Assembly: GCF_963677035.1 (NCBI RefSeq)
Contig: NZ_OY781472.1
Span: 1,674,001 to 1,738,000, forward strand
DNA length: 64,000 bases
Source: an uncultured Hyphomonas sp.
GTDB lineage: Bacteria; Pseudomonadota; Alphaproteobacteria; Caulobacterales; Hyphomonadaceae
Reading direction: 5' to 3'
The notes beneath the pieces were generated by a model. It worked only from the letters and a program-made list of their open reading frames with translations. It did no database searches and was not told the origin of the DNA. The position numbers and the translations under genes are program-made. Of this stretch, positions 32,899 through 41,150 are shown piece after piece; the first letter of the stretch is position 1, and every line of letters begins with the position of its first letter.

Positions 32899-34446
32899 AT
32901 GGTCTGCAGGGTCACCACATTTGCATTTGAAGGCGTGGACGCGCAGCCCGTCGATGTTCAGGTACAACTCACCGGCGGAAATCCGAATTTCCATATTGTC
33001 GGCCTGCCGGACAAGGCCGTTGGCGAAAGCCGGGAGCGTGTGCGCGCCGCTTTTGCGTCGCTCGGGCTCGCTTTGCCGCCCAAACGTGTGATCGTAAATC
33101 TTGCTCCCGCAGACCTGCCCAAGGAAGGCAGCCATTACGATCTGGCCATCGCGCTCGCCATGCTGGCCATCATGGGGGTGATCCCGGCTGACCAGCTGGA
33201 GGGGTATGCCGCCATCGGGGAGCTGTCGCTGGATGGCGGCCTTGGAGAAACGGTCGGGGTCCTGCCGGCTGCCATGGCAGCCGAGTCGATGGATCTGCGG
33301 CTGATCTGCCCAGAAATCTGCGGCGCTGAGGCTGTCTGGGCCGGGGGCAGCGTGATTGCCGCGCGCAGTCTGATCGCCCTGATCAATCACTTCACCGGAC
33401 GTGAAGCCATCGGAGCGCCCAAGGCGGGCCTGCTGGCTGAGCCGCCGCCCGGTCCTGACCTCAGGGATGTCAAAGGGCAGGAGGGGGCCAAGCGGGTATT
33501 GGAGATTGCCGCGGCGGGCGGGCACAACCTGCTGTTCTGCGGTCCGCCGGGGTCCGGCAAGTCGATGCTGGCCCAGCGCCTGCCGGGTCTGTTGCCGCCG
33601 CTCAGTGCAAGGGAGCTGCTGGAGGTGTCGCAAATCCAGTCGATCTCCGGTCTGCTGGAACGTGGACGCCTGTCGCGGCAGCGGCCCTTCCGGGCGCCGC
33701 ACCATTCGGCCTCGATGGCAGCGCTTGTCGGCGGCGGGATCAAGGCGAAGCCGGGAGAGGTCTCGCTGGCGCATCATGGTGTCCTGTTCCTGGATGAGCT
33801 GCCGGAATTTCCGGCAAATGTGCTCGATAGCCTTCGCCAGCCATTGGAGGTGGGGGAGGCTGTGGTGGCCAGGGCAAACCGGCATGTGCGGTATCCGGCG
33901 CGGTTTCAGCTGATCGCGGCGATGAACCCCTGCCGGTGCGGGGGCGGTCCGGGCGCGGCGGCGTGCACGCGCGGGCCCAGATGCGCCCAGCAATACCAGT
34001 CCCGCCTGTCAGGGCCGTTCCTCGACCGGATTGATCTCTACTTCGACACGCCGCCCGTCACCGCCGTGGATCTCGCCTTGCCGCCACCTTCTGAAGGCAC
34101 TGCGGAAGCCCGCGCCCGCGTGGGGGCCGCGCGGGATATCCAGGCTGACCGGTTCGGTGAGACAGGCGACGATACGCGACGGCCCCTCAATGCTGATGCG
34201 CCGCTGCCGGAACTGGAAAAAGTCGCCCGGCCCGACCAGCCGGGGGGCGCCTTGCTGGCCGATGCTGCAGGGCGGCTGAACCTGACGGCGCGGGGCTATT
34301 CCCGCGTGCTCAAAGTCGCGCGGACAATTGCAGACCTCGACGGATCAGATGGTGTACGCCGCGTTCACATTGCTGAGGCGCTCTCTTACCGCCAGCGCCC
34401 GGCCGGGCAGGGGGAAGGCGTCAATGCACAGGCCATGGCCCGTTAG
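32899..34446 (+). CDS. comM: ComM/YifB family AAA+ ATPase
   Basis: 515 residues. A Lon-protease-like N-terminal domain is followed by a Mg-chelatase-type AAA+ core (GQEGAKRVLEIAAAGGHN, Walker A GPPGSGKSMLAQRLPGLLPP about 214-221, Walker B VLFLDELPEF about 296) and the cysteine cluster MNPCRCGGGPGAAACTRGPRCAQQYQSR. ComM is a hexameric branch-migration helicase that helps integrate DNA taken up in natural transformation. The frame is open upstream, but the ATG at 32899 has a strong Shine-Dalgarno eight bases before it and gives the normal protein start. The casposon now replaces its native upstream region, including a LexA box. Confidence 0.93.
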   Translation: MVCRVTTFAFEGVDAQPVDVQVQLTGGNPNFHIVGLPDKAVGESRERVRAAFASLGLALPPKRVIVNLAPADLPKEGSHYDLAIALAMLAIMGVIPADQLEGYAAIGELSLDGGLGETVGVLPAAMAAESMDLRLICPEICGAEAVWAGGSVIAARSLIALINHFTGREAIGAPKAGLLAEPPPGPDLRDVKGQEGAKRVLEIAAAGGHNLLFCGPPGSGKSMLAQRLPGLLPPLSARELLEVSQIQSISGLLERGRLSRQRPFRAPHHSASMAALVGGGIKAKPGEVSLAHHGVLFLDELPEFPANVLDSLRQPLEVGEAVVARANRHVRYPARFQLIAAMNPCRCGGGPGAAACTRGPRCAQQYQSRLSGPFLDRIDLYFDTPPVTAVDLALPPPSEGTAEARARVGAARDIQADRFGETGDDTRRPLNADAPLPELEKVARPDQPGGALLADAAGRLNLTARGYSRVLKVARTIADLDGSDGVRRVHIAEALSYRQRPAGQGEGVNAQAMAR

Positions 34447-34512
34447 GAAACCGGCCGTGAAACCTGTTGCCTGTTTAAACAATTCCTAAAGCGTCTGCGG
34501 CAGGATGCCGGC

Positions 34513-35997
34513 ATGACAAAATCACCCCTGCTGCCGGGCGAGCACAGCCCGGAAGAGACATTCCTCGCTACGGCGAGCCATGAAATCCGCACGCCGCTGA
34601 ACGGGATTCTCGGCACGGTTTCGCTGTTGCTGGAAACCGAGCTGGAGCCGTCCCAGCGGGAATATGCCGAAGCCATCCGGCTCAGCGGTTCCCGGTTGCT
34701 GGATCTCCTGAACAATGTGCTCGATTATGCGCGCCTTGATGCGTCGGCCATTGAGCTGGAGGTTGAGGCATTCAGTCCGGTCCGCCTTGGCCGCGAAGTG
34801 GTAGAACTGCTCAGCCCGCGCGCCCATGCCGCCGGGCTCGACATTGCGGCGCGTGCGTCCGACCTGCCCATGCCGTCCTATTCAGGTGATGCCGGGCGTA
34901 TCCGGCAGATCCTGTTCAACCTGGTCGGCAATGCCCTGAAATTCACCGAAACCGGCGCGGTCCTGCTGGACATACAGGCCCATGCAGACGGGCTTGAATA
35001 CCGGATCATCGATACCGGCCCCGGCATTGCCCCGGCCGACCGCGAGCGGCTTTTCGAAGCGTTCCGCCAGTCCAGCCGCCAGGATGCCTACAAAGATGGC
35101 GGCGTCGGTCTCGGCCTTGCCATTGTGAAACGCCTGACAGATCTGCTCGGCGGACAAATCGACGTGACGGGCGAGCCGGGCCTCGGCACCTGTTTCTCCC
35201 TGCGTCTGCCATTGAAAAAGGCTGACTTGCCGCCGACGCACGACCTGCCGGTTCTCGATGCTGTGGTGGGGCTTGCCGGTCTGCCGCCGGCAACATGCCT
35301 GTCGGCAACCGCGGCCCTGATGGATGCATCGGCGCGGCCGGTTCAAATCGATGTCTCGTCCGGGCGCGTTCCGCCGGAGGTCGATGTCCTGCTGATCGGG
35401 GCGGAGCAGCCGGAAGAGACTGTCCGCGCGCTCGCCCGCAAGGCGCCAGCACTGATCGTGCTGCGTCCGGAAGACCGGGGCGCCATCGCCCGCTTCAAGG
35501 CGATGGGCTGCGTCGGCTGGCTCGTGCGGCCGCTGCGGGCGTCCTCGCTGGTCGAGCGGGTGTTCGTTGTGAAAGCGGGTGGCCTGCCGGCGGACGAACC
35601 CGAAAAGCTGACGGGCGCCGGGCGCGTGCTGATCGCGGACGATAATCCGGTCAATGCGATGATTGCACGGCGTGCCTTGGAATCGGCCGGATTTACGGTC
35701 ACAGTCGCCTCAACAGGTATAGAAGCGCTGGAGGCCGCGAAGAGCATGAATCCCGCCCTGGTCCTGATGGACCTCCGCATGCCCGAAATGGACGGATTTG
35801 AGGCCATGCGCCACCTGCGCGCCGAAGGGGCGGATGTGCCCATTATTGCCGTGTCTGCTGAGGTGAATGGTGACATCGAGCGCCAGGCCATGACTGCCGG
35901 CGCCAACGACGTGGTCGCCAAGCCGATTGAGCCACAGGCCCTGCGGGCGCTGGCCATCCGCTGGACCGGCGCAGCAGGCAAGGCTGGCGCTGCATGA
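34513..35997 (+). CDS. Soluble hybrid histidine kinase
   Basis: 494 residues with no membrane segment and no sensor domain. It begins almost directly with the dimerisation/H-box (H23 in TASHEIRTPLNGIL). A HATPase_c domain follows (NLVGNALKFTETG, DTGPGIAP, GVGLGLAIVKRL), then a degenerate receiver-like part (about 245-370), then a full receiver with D420 in VLMDLRMPEMDG. It therefore must receive its signal from a partner protein or act as a phosphorelay hub. ATGA overlap couples it to the MFS gene. Confidence 0.9.
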   Translation: MTKSPLLPGEHSPEETFLATASHEIRTPLNGILGTVSLLLETELEPSQREYAEAIRLSGSRLLDLLNNVLDYARLDASAIELEVEAFSPVRLGREVVELLSPRAHAAGLDIAARASDLPMPSYSGDAGRIRQILFNLVGNALKFTETGAVLLDIQAHADGLEYRIIDTGPGIAPADRERLFEAFRQSSRQDAYKDGGVGLGLAIVKRLTDLLGGQIDVTGEPGLGTCFSLRLPLKKADLPPTHDLPVLDAVVGLAGLPPATCLSATAALMDASARPVQIDVSSGRVPPEVDVLLIGAEQPEETVRALARKAPALIVLRPEDRGAIARFKAMGCVGWLVRPLRASSLVERVFVVKAGGLPADEPEKLTGAGRVLIADDNPVNAMIARRALESAGFTVTVASTGIEALEAAKSMNPALVLMDLRMPEMDGFEAMRHLRAEGADVPIIAVSAEVNGDIERQAMTAGANDVVAKPIEPQALRALAIRWTGAAGKAGAA

Positions 35998-37721
35998 GCG
36001 GCAATGCCGCGCTTCCGGTGAAGAAACCCTCCCGGGCCGTACGCGCCCTCCGGGCCCTGAAAGACCGCCGCATGGCGGCGATGCTGATGCTCGCCTTTGC
36101 GGCGGGTTTGCCTTACGGGGCCGTGCTCGGAACGCTGAATGCCTGGCTGACCCAGGAGGGGATCAAGCCATCCACCATCGGCACATTGTCGATCATCACG
36201 CTTGGCTATTCCTTTAAGTATCTCTGGGCGCCGGCGTTTCAGGATGCGTCCTTTCCCATCCGGTGGCTGGGGCCGCGGCGGATGTGGCTGCTCACATTCC
36301 AGATCCCGATTGCCATCCTGCTTGGCGTTCTGGCGTTCAGCGACCCTGCGAATGCCATCGGCCTTGTTGCACTTGTCGCCCTGAGCGCGGCACTCCTGTC
36401 GGCAACGCATGACATCGTGCTGGATGCCTGGCGGATCGAGGTGGCGCGTTCGGACGAGGACAAGGATCTGATGTCCGCCATCTACCAGCTTGGGTATCGG
36501 GCGTCTGGTTTCGTGACCGGCTTTGTTGCCCTGTTGCTTGTCGGATATATCGGCTGGCCGCTGGTGTATGGCATGATCGCGCTGATGATGCTGTTTGCCG
36601 TGGCCGGGACGTTTGTGGCGCCCGAGCCGGAGCGCTCCAGCGATCCGGCAGATGCCCGGCCCAGCTATCAGTCGAACCTGCCGGAATCGGAACGAAATCT
36701 CGTCACCTGGGGGATTGCAGCCGGCTGGCTGATCGCCCTCTGCATGATCGTCTGGTTTGTCTTTGGCGCCCTGACACAGGACCCGCCGCCAAGTGCGCGT
36801 GCCTTTGTTACGCAAGAGGGGCCCGTCATCGTGGCGTTCACGGTTCTGTTCCCGGCGCTGATCGCGGCCACGCTTCTGGCGCGGCATGGGCGCGAGCCGG
36901 GCACTGTGCTGATTGATGCGCCGGGCACCAGCCGCCTGACCCGGACTGTCCGTGTCTTGTTCCGGTCCATTTTCGATCCACTGATGGATCTGATCGGCCG
37001 GCTCGGCTGGGGCGCACTGTTTGTGTTGCTGCTGGCGCTGACATACCGGTTTACAGATGCGGTATGGGGGGCTTTTGCCTATCCATTCTATCTCGATGAC
37101 CGGTTCGGCGCACTGCATCACTCCACGGCGGATGTCGCGATTGCCTCGAAATTTTTCGGCATTCTGATGATCATGGCCGGGGCCGCGCTTGGCGGCGTCG
37201 TGATGGGCATCATCGGCCGCATGCCTGTCCTCGTCGCAGGGGCCGTCCTGGCGGCGGTCACCAATCTGTTGTTCGCAGACCTTGCGGCGGGCGGTGCGAA
37301 CATTGATGCATTCCTCGATTTCACCCACCTCGGAGAGCCTTTGCGGGCCTTTGCTGCGGTTGCGGCAAACATATCGCCAGATGCACATGGAGCGGATGCG
37401 GGGCCACGTCTGGCTCGCCTGATGATGGCGATTGCCGGGGAAAACCTGGCCGGAGGTTTCGCCAGCGTTGCGATCGTGGCCTATCTCACCTCTGTCGTGA
37501 ATCCGCGCTTCGCGGCAGTTCAGTATGCCTTGCTCGGGTCCCTGACGATGCTGATCGGGACATTGGGGCGGCCCTGGCTGGGTGAGATCATCGAACAACG
37601 CGGTTATTATACAGTTTTCATCATCACGTTCTGGCTTGGGGGTGTTGCAGTTTTGCTCAGCATTCTGGAATGGTGGCGTCAGGCACGGGAGGCCCGTGCA
37701 GCAAAGCAAGGAGACACCTGA
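35994..37721 (+). CDS. AmpG-like MFS permease
   Basis: 575 residues, about 12-14 TM helices. The opening MLMLAFAAGLPYGAVLGTLNAWLTQEGI, then SIITLGYSFKYLWAPAFQDAS and SATHDIVLDAWRIEVAR, are typical of AmpG-type muropeptide carriers, which import anhydromuropeptides for cell-wall recycling. It is longer than E. coli AmpG because of a central loop. It overlaps the upstream kinase gene (ATGA) and the downstream HdeD-like gene by one base (TGATG). Substrate assigned by similarity only. Confidence 0.82.
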   Translation: MSGNAALPVKKPSRAVRALRALKDRRMAAMLMLAFAAGLPYGAVLGTLNAWLTQEGIKPSTIGTLSIITLGYSFKYLWAPAFQDASFPIRWLGPRRMWLLTFQIPIAILLGVLAFSDPANAIGLVALVALSAALLSATHDIVLDAWRIEVARSDEDKDLMSAIYQLGYRASGFVTGFVALLLVGYIGWPLVYGMIALMMLFAVAGTFVAPEPERSSDPADARPSYQSNLPESERNLVTWGIAAGWLIALCMIVWFVFGALTQDPPPSARAFVTQEGPVIVAFTVLFPALIAATLLARHGREPGTVLIDAPGTSRLTRTVRVLFRSIFDPLMDLIGRLGWGALFVLLLALTYRFTDAVWGAFAYPFYLDDRFGALHHSTADVAIASKFFGILMIMAGAALGGVVMGIIGRMPVLVAGAVLAAVTNLLFADLAAGGANIDAFLDFTHLGEPLRAFAAVAANISPDAHGADAGPRLARLMMAIAGENLAGGFASVAIVAYLTSVVNPRFAAVQYALLGSLTMLIGTLGRPWLGEIIEQRGYYTVFIITFWLGGVAVLLSILEWWRQAREARAAKQGDT

Positions 37722-38257
37722 TGGAAAACCAACGTCCCAAAGGTCTTGGCGGCCACTGGTGGCTTTATGTGGCGATGGGCGTGCTGTCGCTGCTGGGCGG
37801 TATGTTCGCCCTTCTGAACCCTTATATCGCTTCGATTTTCGTGCTTCAGCTCGTGGCCTTCCTGTTCATCCTGCTGGGCGTGATGCAGGTGGCGTTCACG
37901 CTGCGCTCGCCGTTCGGCCTGTCCTGGTTCGACGTTGGCATGGGCGTTCTGCAGATTCTTCTGGGCGTCATGCTGGCGACCAATGTGCTGGGCGGGCTCG
38001 TCTCGCTGACACTGATCCTGGCCTTCCTGTTCATGCTGGAAGGCGTGATCCTCGTCATGGCCGGAATGAATCTGCGCCCGTTCCGGTCCTGGCTCTGGCT
38101 GGTCGTGGGCGGTACGATCTCGATCCTGCTGTCGGTGTTCGTGCTGATGAACCTGCCGGAAGCGGCCGAGACACTGCTGGGCATGCTTCTGGGCATCGAC
38201 CTCCTGTCTAACGGGCTCTGGCTCGTCGCGGCGGGCCTGATGCTCCGCAATCACTGA
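37721..38257 (+). CDS. HdeD-family (DUF308) membrane protein
   Basis: 178 residues with six hydrophobic segments arranged as paired repeats (WWLYVAMGVLSLLGGMFALLNP, FILLGVMQVAF, GVLQILLGVMLAT, LILAFLFMLEGVILV, ISILLSVFVLMN). This is the HdeD/DUF308 layout; the family is linked to acid or envelope stress in enterics, with unknown mechanism. AAGGAG lies ahead of the ATG at 37721, which overlaps the upstream stop. Confidence 0.85.
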   Translation: MENQRPKGLGGHWWLYVAMGVLSLLGGMFALLNPYIASIFVLQLVAFLFILLGVMQVAFTLRSPFGLSWFDVGMGVLQILLGVMLATNVLGGLVSLTLILAFLFMLEGVILVMAGMNLRPFRSWLWLVVGGTISILLSVFVLMNLPEAAETLLGMLLGIDLLSNGLWLVAAGLMLRNH

Positions 38258-38529
38258 GACGGTAAGGGACTGACACGGGAAGGGGGGGCGCCCGCTGCGG
38301 CGCGCCCCGGTCTTCGGCATGCTCTTTTCTGCCGGAGCTTTCCCATGGAACCCGTGTTTGCCGCCGCTACCCGCGGACGGTGGAAGATCGTCTCCGACAC
38401 GACCGCGTCAGCCGGCTGAGACCATCGGCCTGCCATGAAATGACCTCAGGGCTCCGGCTTGGCAGGCCAGCGCTTTGACGGCAAAAAGCGGTCACTGGCC
38501 CTGTGCGGCCACAGGATCAGGGGACCGGC

Positions 38530-39420
38530 ATGAAGCGAGCGACACTCGATCAGGAGACGGCGAACTTCGCCCTGGAACGCTCGATTGAGCGGCCCTGGTT
38601 CCGCAGTTTCATTACCGGCCTCATCATCTTCAACGCCCTGATTCTGGGCGTTCTGACCTACCGGCATTCCTTGCCGCCGGAACTGGTTCTGACATTGGAG
38701 ATCATGGACCACGGGATCACCTATGTTTTCGCGGTTGAGATCCTGCTGAAGCTGGTGGTCTACCGGTTCCAGTTCTTCCGGCGCGGCTGGAACTGGTTCG
38801 ACTTCATCGTCGTCGGCATTTCGCTGATCCCGGGCGGGGGTGCGTTCAGCGTCCTGCGGGCCCTGCGCGTGTTGCGTGTGCTGCGCCTGCTGCACGTCGT
38901 GCCGGTGATGCGCCGGATTACCGAAGCCTTGCTGAAGGCCCTGCCGGGCATGGGCGCCATCGTCGCCGTTCTGGCGCTGGTGACCTATGTCGCGGCGGTC
39001 ATGGCCACCAACATGTTCGGCAACACTGAGACTGAGGAAGTGCGCCAGTTGTTCGGGGACCTGCCAAGCTCGGCCCTGTCCCTGTTTCAGGTGATGACCA
39101 TGGATGGCTGGCGGTTTGAGGTCATGCAGAAAGTGATCGATGACGGCCACCCGATGGCGTGGTTGTTCTTCCTGATCTTCATCTTCATCGCCAGTTTTGC
39201 CATCCTCAACCTGTTCATCGCCCTGGTGGTGGATTCGCTGGCAGCCGAGCAGAAAGCCGTGCTGGAAGAGGGGCTCGAAGATCTTGAGGAGGAGTTCGAG
39301 GAAGAGCGCGAAGAGGCCGATGATGCGCGCACCGAAGTCCTGGCTGTTCTGAAGCAATTGCAACAGGAAATGGCGGAGCTTAAAGCAGCGGTCGCGGCCC
39401 GGCCTGGCCCCGGCGAGTAG
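38530..39420 (+). CDS. Voltage-gated cation channel (NaChBac/NavAb type)
   Basis: 296 residues, one six-TM domain. S4 carries arginines every third position (VLRALRVLRVLRLLHVV). The pore helix and filter read FQVMTMDGWRF, compared with FQVMTLESW in the NavAb type. S6 is FLIFIFIASFAILNLFIALVVDSL, followed by an acidic C-terminal coiled coil (LEEGLEDLEEEFEEEREEADD...EVLAVLKQLQQEMAEL) that should hold the tetramer. Asp in place of Glu and Gly in place of Ser in the filter suggest altered, perhaps calcium-permeable, selectivity. The ATG at 38530, with AGGGGA upstream, is preferred over an earlier in-frame ATG at 38503. Confidence 0.88.
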   Translation: MKRATLDQETANFALERSIERPWFRSFITGLIIFNALILGVLTYRHSLPPELVLTLEIMDHGITYVFAVEILLKLVVYRFQFFRRGWNWFDFIVVGISLIPGGGAFSVLRALRVLRVLRLLHVVPVMRRITEALLKALPGMGAIVAVLALVTYVAAVMATNMFGNTETEEVRQLFGDLPSSALSLFQVMTMDGWRFEVMQKVIDDGHPMAWLFFLIFIFIASFAILNLFIALVVDSLAAEQKAVLEEGLEDLEEEFEEEREEADDARTEVLAVLKQLQQEMAELKAAVAARPGPGE

Positions 39421-39500
39421 GAATGCATCAGCCAGTCTTCACGTAACTGTCAGCAACCCGGCCTCCCAAGATCTGAAATTTCTGCTATAAGACGGCAACG

Positions 39501-40217
39501 ATGAGCCTGTGGACGCGACTACTTGAAGGCGGAAGACGCCTTTTTGACCCCGACATCACGCATGAGGACGAAGCCCGCGATCCGGGAGAGGTTCCGTGCG
39601 CGCCGGACCCGAATGATGTGGGCTTTACCGCAGCGGTTGTTGGCCTGGGCGCCAAGCTGGCCAAGGCTGATGGCACCGTTTCCGACAAGGAAATCATGGT
39701 GTTTTCCCGCGTTTTCCGCGCTCCGCCGGAAGAGGCCCAGAATGTGCGCCGGGTGTTCAATCTCGCCCGCCAGACGGTGCGCGGCTATGAAGGCTATGCC
39801 CGCCGGATCGGACGGCGCTACCATGACCGGCCCTGCCTGCTGGAAGGGGTGATGGACGGCCTGTTCCAGATCGCGGGCGCTGATGGCGTCATTACACAGG
39901 ACGAGCTGACCTATCTGCAGAATGTGTCAGAGGCCTTTGGCTTCAGCGAGGCGACGTTCCGCCGGATCAAGGCCGCCCATATGGGGCCGGACCGGAACGA
40001 TCCCTATCATGTTCTGGGTGTCGCGCATGACGCCGAGTTTGGTGTCATCCGCGCGGCCTATCGGCGCCTGATGGCAGATCACCACCCTGACCGCGTCATC
40101 CAGATGGGCGCGCCGCGGGAGTTCGAGGATGCCGCGCATGCCAAGGCCGCAGCGATTACCGCTGCCTATGCGCAGATCCGGACCGAGCGCGGCCTGCTGA
40201 TCCGGCAGGAATCCTGA
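39501..40217 (+). CDS. TerB-like plus DnaJ-domain protein (DjlA type)
   Basis: 238 residues. The N-terminal two thirds form a TerB/DjlA-like helical domain (AAVVGLGAKLAKADGTVSDKEIMVFSRVF, LLEGVMDGLFQIAGADGVITQDELTYLQNV). The C-terminal J-domain (DPYHVLGVAHDAEFGVIRAAYRRLMADHHPDRVI) carries the HPD motif that stimulates DnaK ATPase. Unlike E. coli DjlA it has no N-terminal membrane helix. It is likely a DnaK co-chaperone. Confidence 0.88.
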   Translation: MSLWTRLLEGGRRLFDPDITHEDEARDPGEVPCAPDPNDVGFTAAVVGLGAKLAKADGTVSDKEIMVFSRVFRAPPEEAQNVRRVFNLARQTVRGYEGYARRIGRRYHDRPCLLEGVMDGLFQIAGADGVITQDELTYLQNVSEAFGFSEATFRRIKAAHMGPDRNDPYHVLGVAHDAEFGVIRAAYRRLMADHHPDRVIQMGAPREFEDAAHAKAAAITAAYAQIRTERGLLIRQES

Positions 40218-40306
40218 GCAAAATATAAGTTTCTGTAAGGTACCGCCTGCGTCTCGTTGACGGGGGGCCATGATGCCGCCATGTTGAAAGGGCACAAGGA
40301 TTTGCC

Positions 40307-40585
40307 ATGACACAGACCGCTCCACATCCCGCCGGATTTGATTTCGCCGCTGCCCTCCGGGCCGGATTTGCCCTGTTTCTTCAGGTGATGATCGGGATGA
40401 TGCTGGTGCTGACCGCTGGCATCGTGGCCGTCATGACAGCCATTGCGGGCGTGCTTCTGGGCGCGGCGGCTCTGGTCATGGGTTTTGCTGGCGGACGCCG
40501 GACGCGCCGCCGGGCAGATGCCGCCGGCCAGGAGACTGTGACGCTGGAAGCGCGGCGCACACCGCGCGGCTGGACGGTGGAATAA
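40307..40585 (+). CDS. Small membrane protein
   Basis: 92 residues with two adjacent hydrophobic segments (about 22-65, FLQVMIGMMLVLTAGIVAVMTAIAGVLLGAAALVMGFAG), then a basic and polar tail (GGRRTRRRADAAGQETVTLEARRTPRGWTVE). Family not recognised. AAGGATTTGCC precedes the ATG. Standing alone, it is followed by a terminator about 70 bases on. Confidence 0.6.
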   Translation: MTQTAPHPAGFDFAAALRAGFALFLQVMIGMMLVLTAGIVAVMTAIAGVLLGAAALVMGFAGGRRTRRRADAAGQETVTLEARRTPRGWTVE

Positions 40586-40649
40586 AGCCCCTCCGGGACC
40601 CTCAGAAACACCATCTAAAGACCGTTTAAAGACCGTCTATACACCATGA

Positions 40650-40681
40650 ACACGGCCCGTTTCACGCGGGCCGTTTGCTTT
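40650..40681 (+). terminator. Rho-independent terminator
   Basis: Eight-pair GC-rich stem (ACGGCCCG 40652-40659 with CGGGCCGT 40667-40674) followed by a T-rich tail (TTGCTTTT). Confidence 0.7.
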
Positions 40682-40709
40682 TGCGCGTATGTCACTTGAC
40701 GCTAGTGCG

Positions 40710-40721
40710 CTACAAGTGTAG
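40710..40721. promoter_or_regulatory. BlaI/CopY-type operator
   Basis: Palindrome CTACAAGTGTAG containing TACAnnTGTA, the cop/bla operator core, 43 bases upstream of the BlaI-family repressor gene. Probable autoregulatory site. Confidence 0.7.
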
Positions 40722-40763
40722 TGAGTCGATGACTTTGATAGTGACCCCGTCCCAGGTGAAGCC

Positions 40764-41150
40764 ATGTCCCAGCCCAATTCCTCCGAACTTATCGTGTTGA
40801 AGCATCTCTGGTCCGCCGGGCCGCAAAGTGCGCGCGAAGTGCATCAGGCCGTTGGCCCGGCGCAGGGATGGAAGCCGTCCACCACGCGCACCGTGATCGC
40901 CCGGATGGAAGAGAAGGGGTGGGTGGAGCGCAAGGACATGCACGGCATGGCCGTCTTCTCCGCCGTGCTGGACCGGACCGCCACGCTGGGCGGCCTCGTC
41001 CGCCATCTGGCCCGGAAAGTGCTCGACATGGACGGGCCGATCCCGGCCGCTCTCTTTGCCGAAAGTCCGCACCTGTCCGATGCCGAACTGGACGAACTGG
41101 ACGCGATCATCAACGCGGCGGAAGACGAGACGAAAGGGGGCAAGTCATGA
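40764..41150 (+). CDS. blaI: BlaI/MecI/CopY-family repressor
   Basis: 128 residues. Winged-helix DNA-binding part SELIVLKHLWSAGPQSAREVHQAVG...WKPSTTRTVIARMEEKGWVERKDMHGMAVFSAVLDR, then the helical dimer/cleavage region. In the bla/mec systems such repressors are removed by proteolysis triggered by an M56 membrane peptidase; the next gene encodes one. The ATGA overlap with it and a TACAnnTGTA operator upstream indicate a self-controlled two-gene unit. Whether the signal is a beta-lactam, wall damage or something else is unknown. Confidence 0.9.
   Translation: MSQPNSSELIVLKHLWSAGPQSAREVHQAVGPAQGWKPSTTRTVIARMEEKGWVERKDMHGMAVFSAVLDRTATLGGLVRHLARKVLDMDGPIPAALFAESPHLSDAELDELDAIINAAEDETKGGKS

Noticed and set aside
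35343..37709. A 788-codon minus-strand frame over the histidine kinase and MFS genes
   Set aside because: Shadow of two well-supported plus-strand genes; composition is His/Gln/Arg-rich without domains.
38258..38340. Terminator after the HdeD-like gene
   Set aside because: A GC-rich stem (GGGGCGC with GCGCCCC) is present but no T-run follows on either strand.
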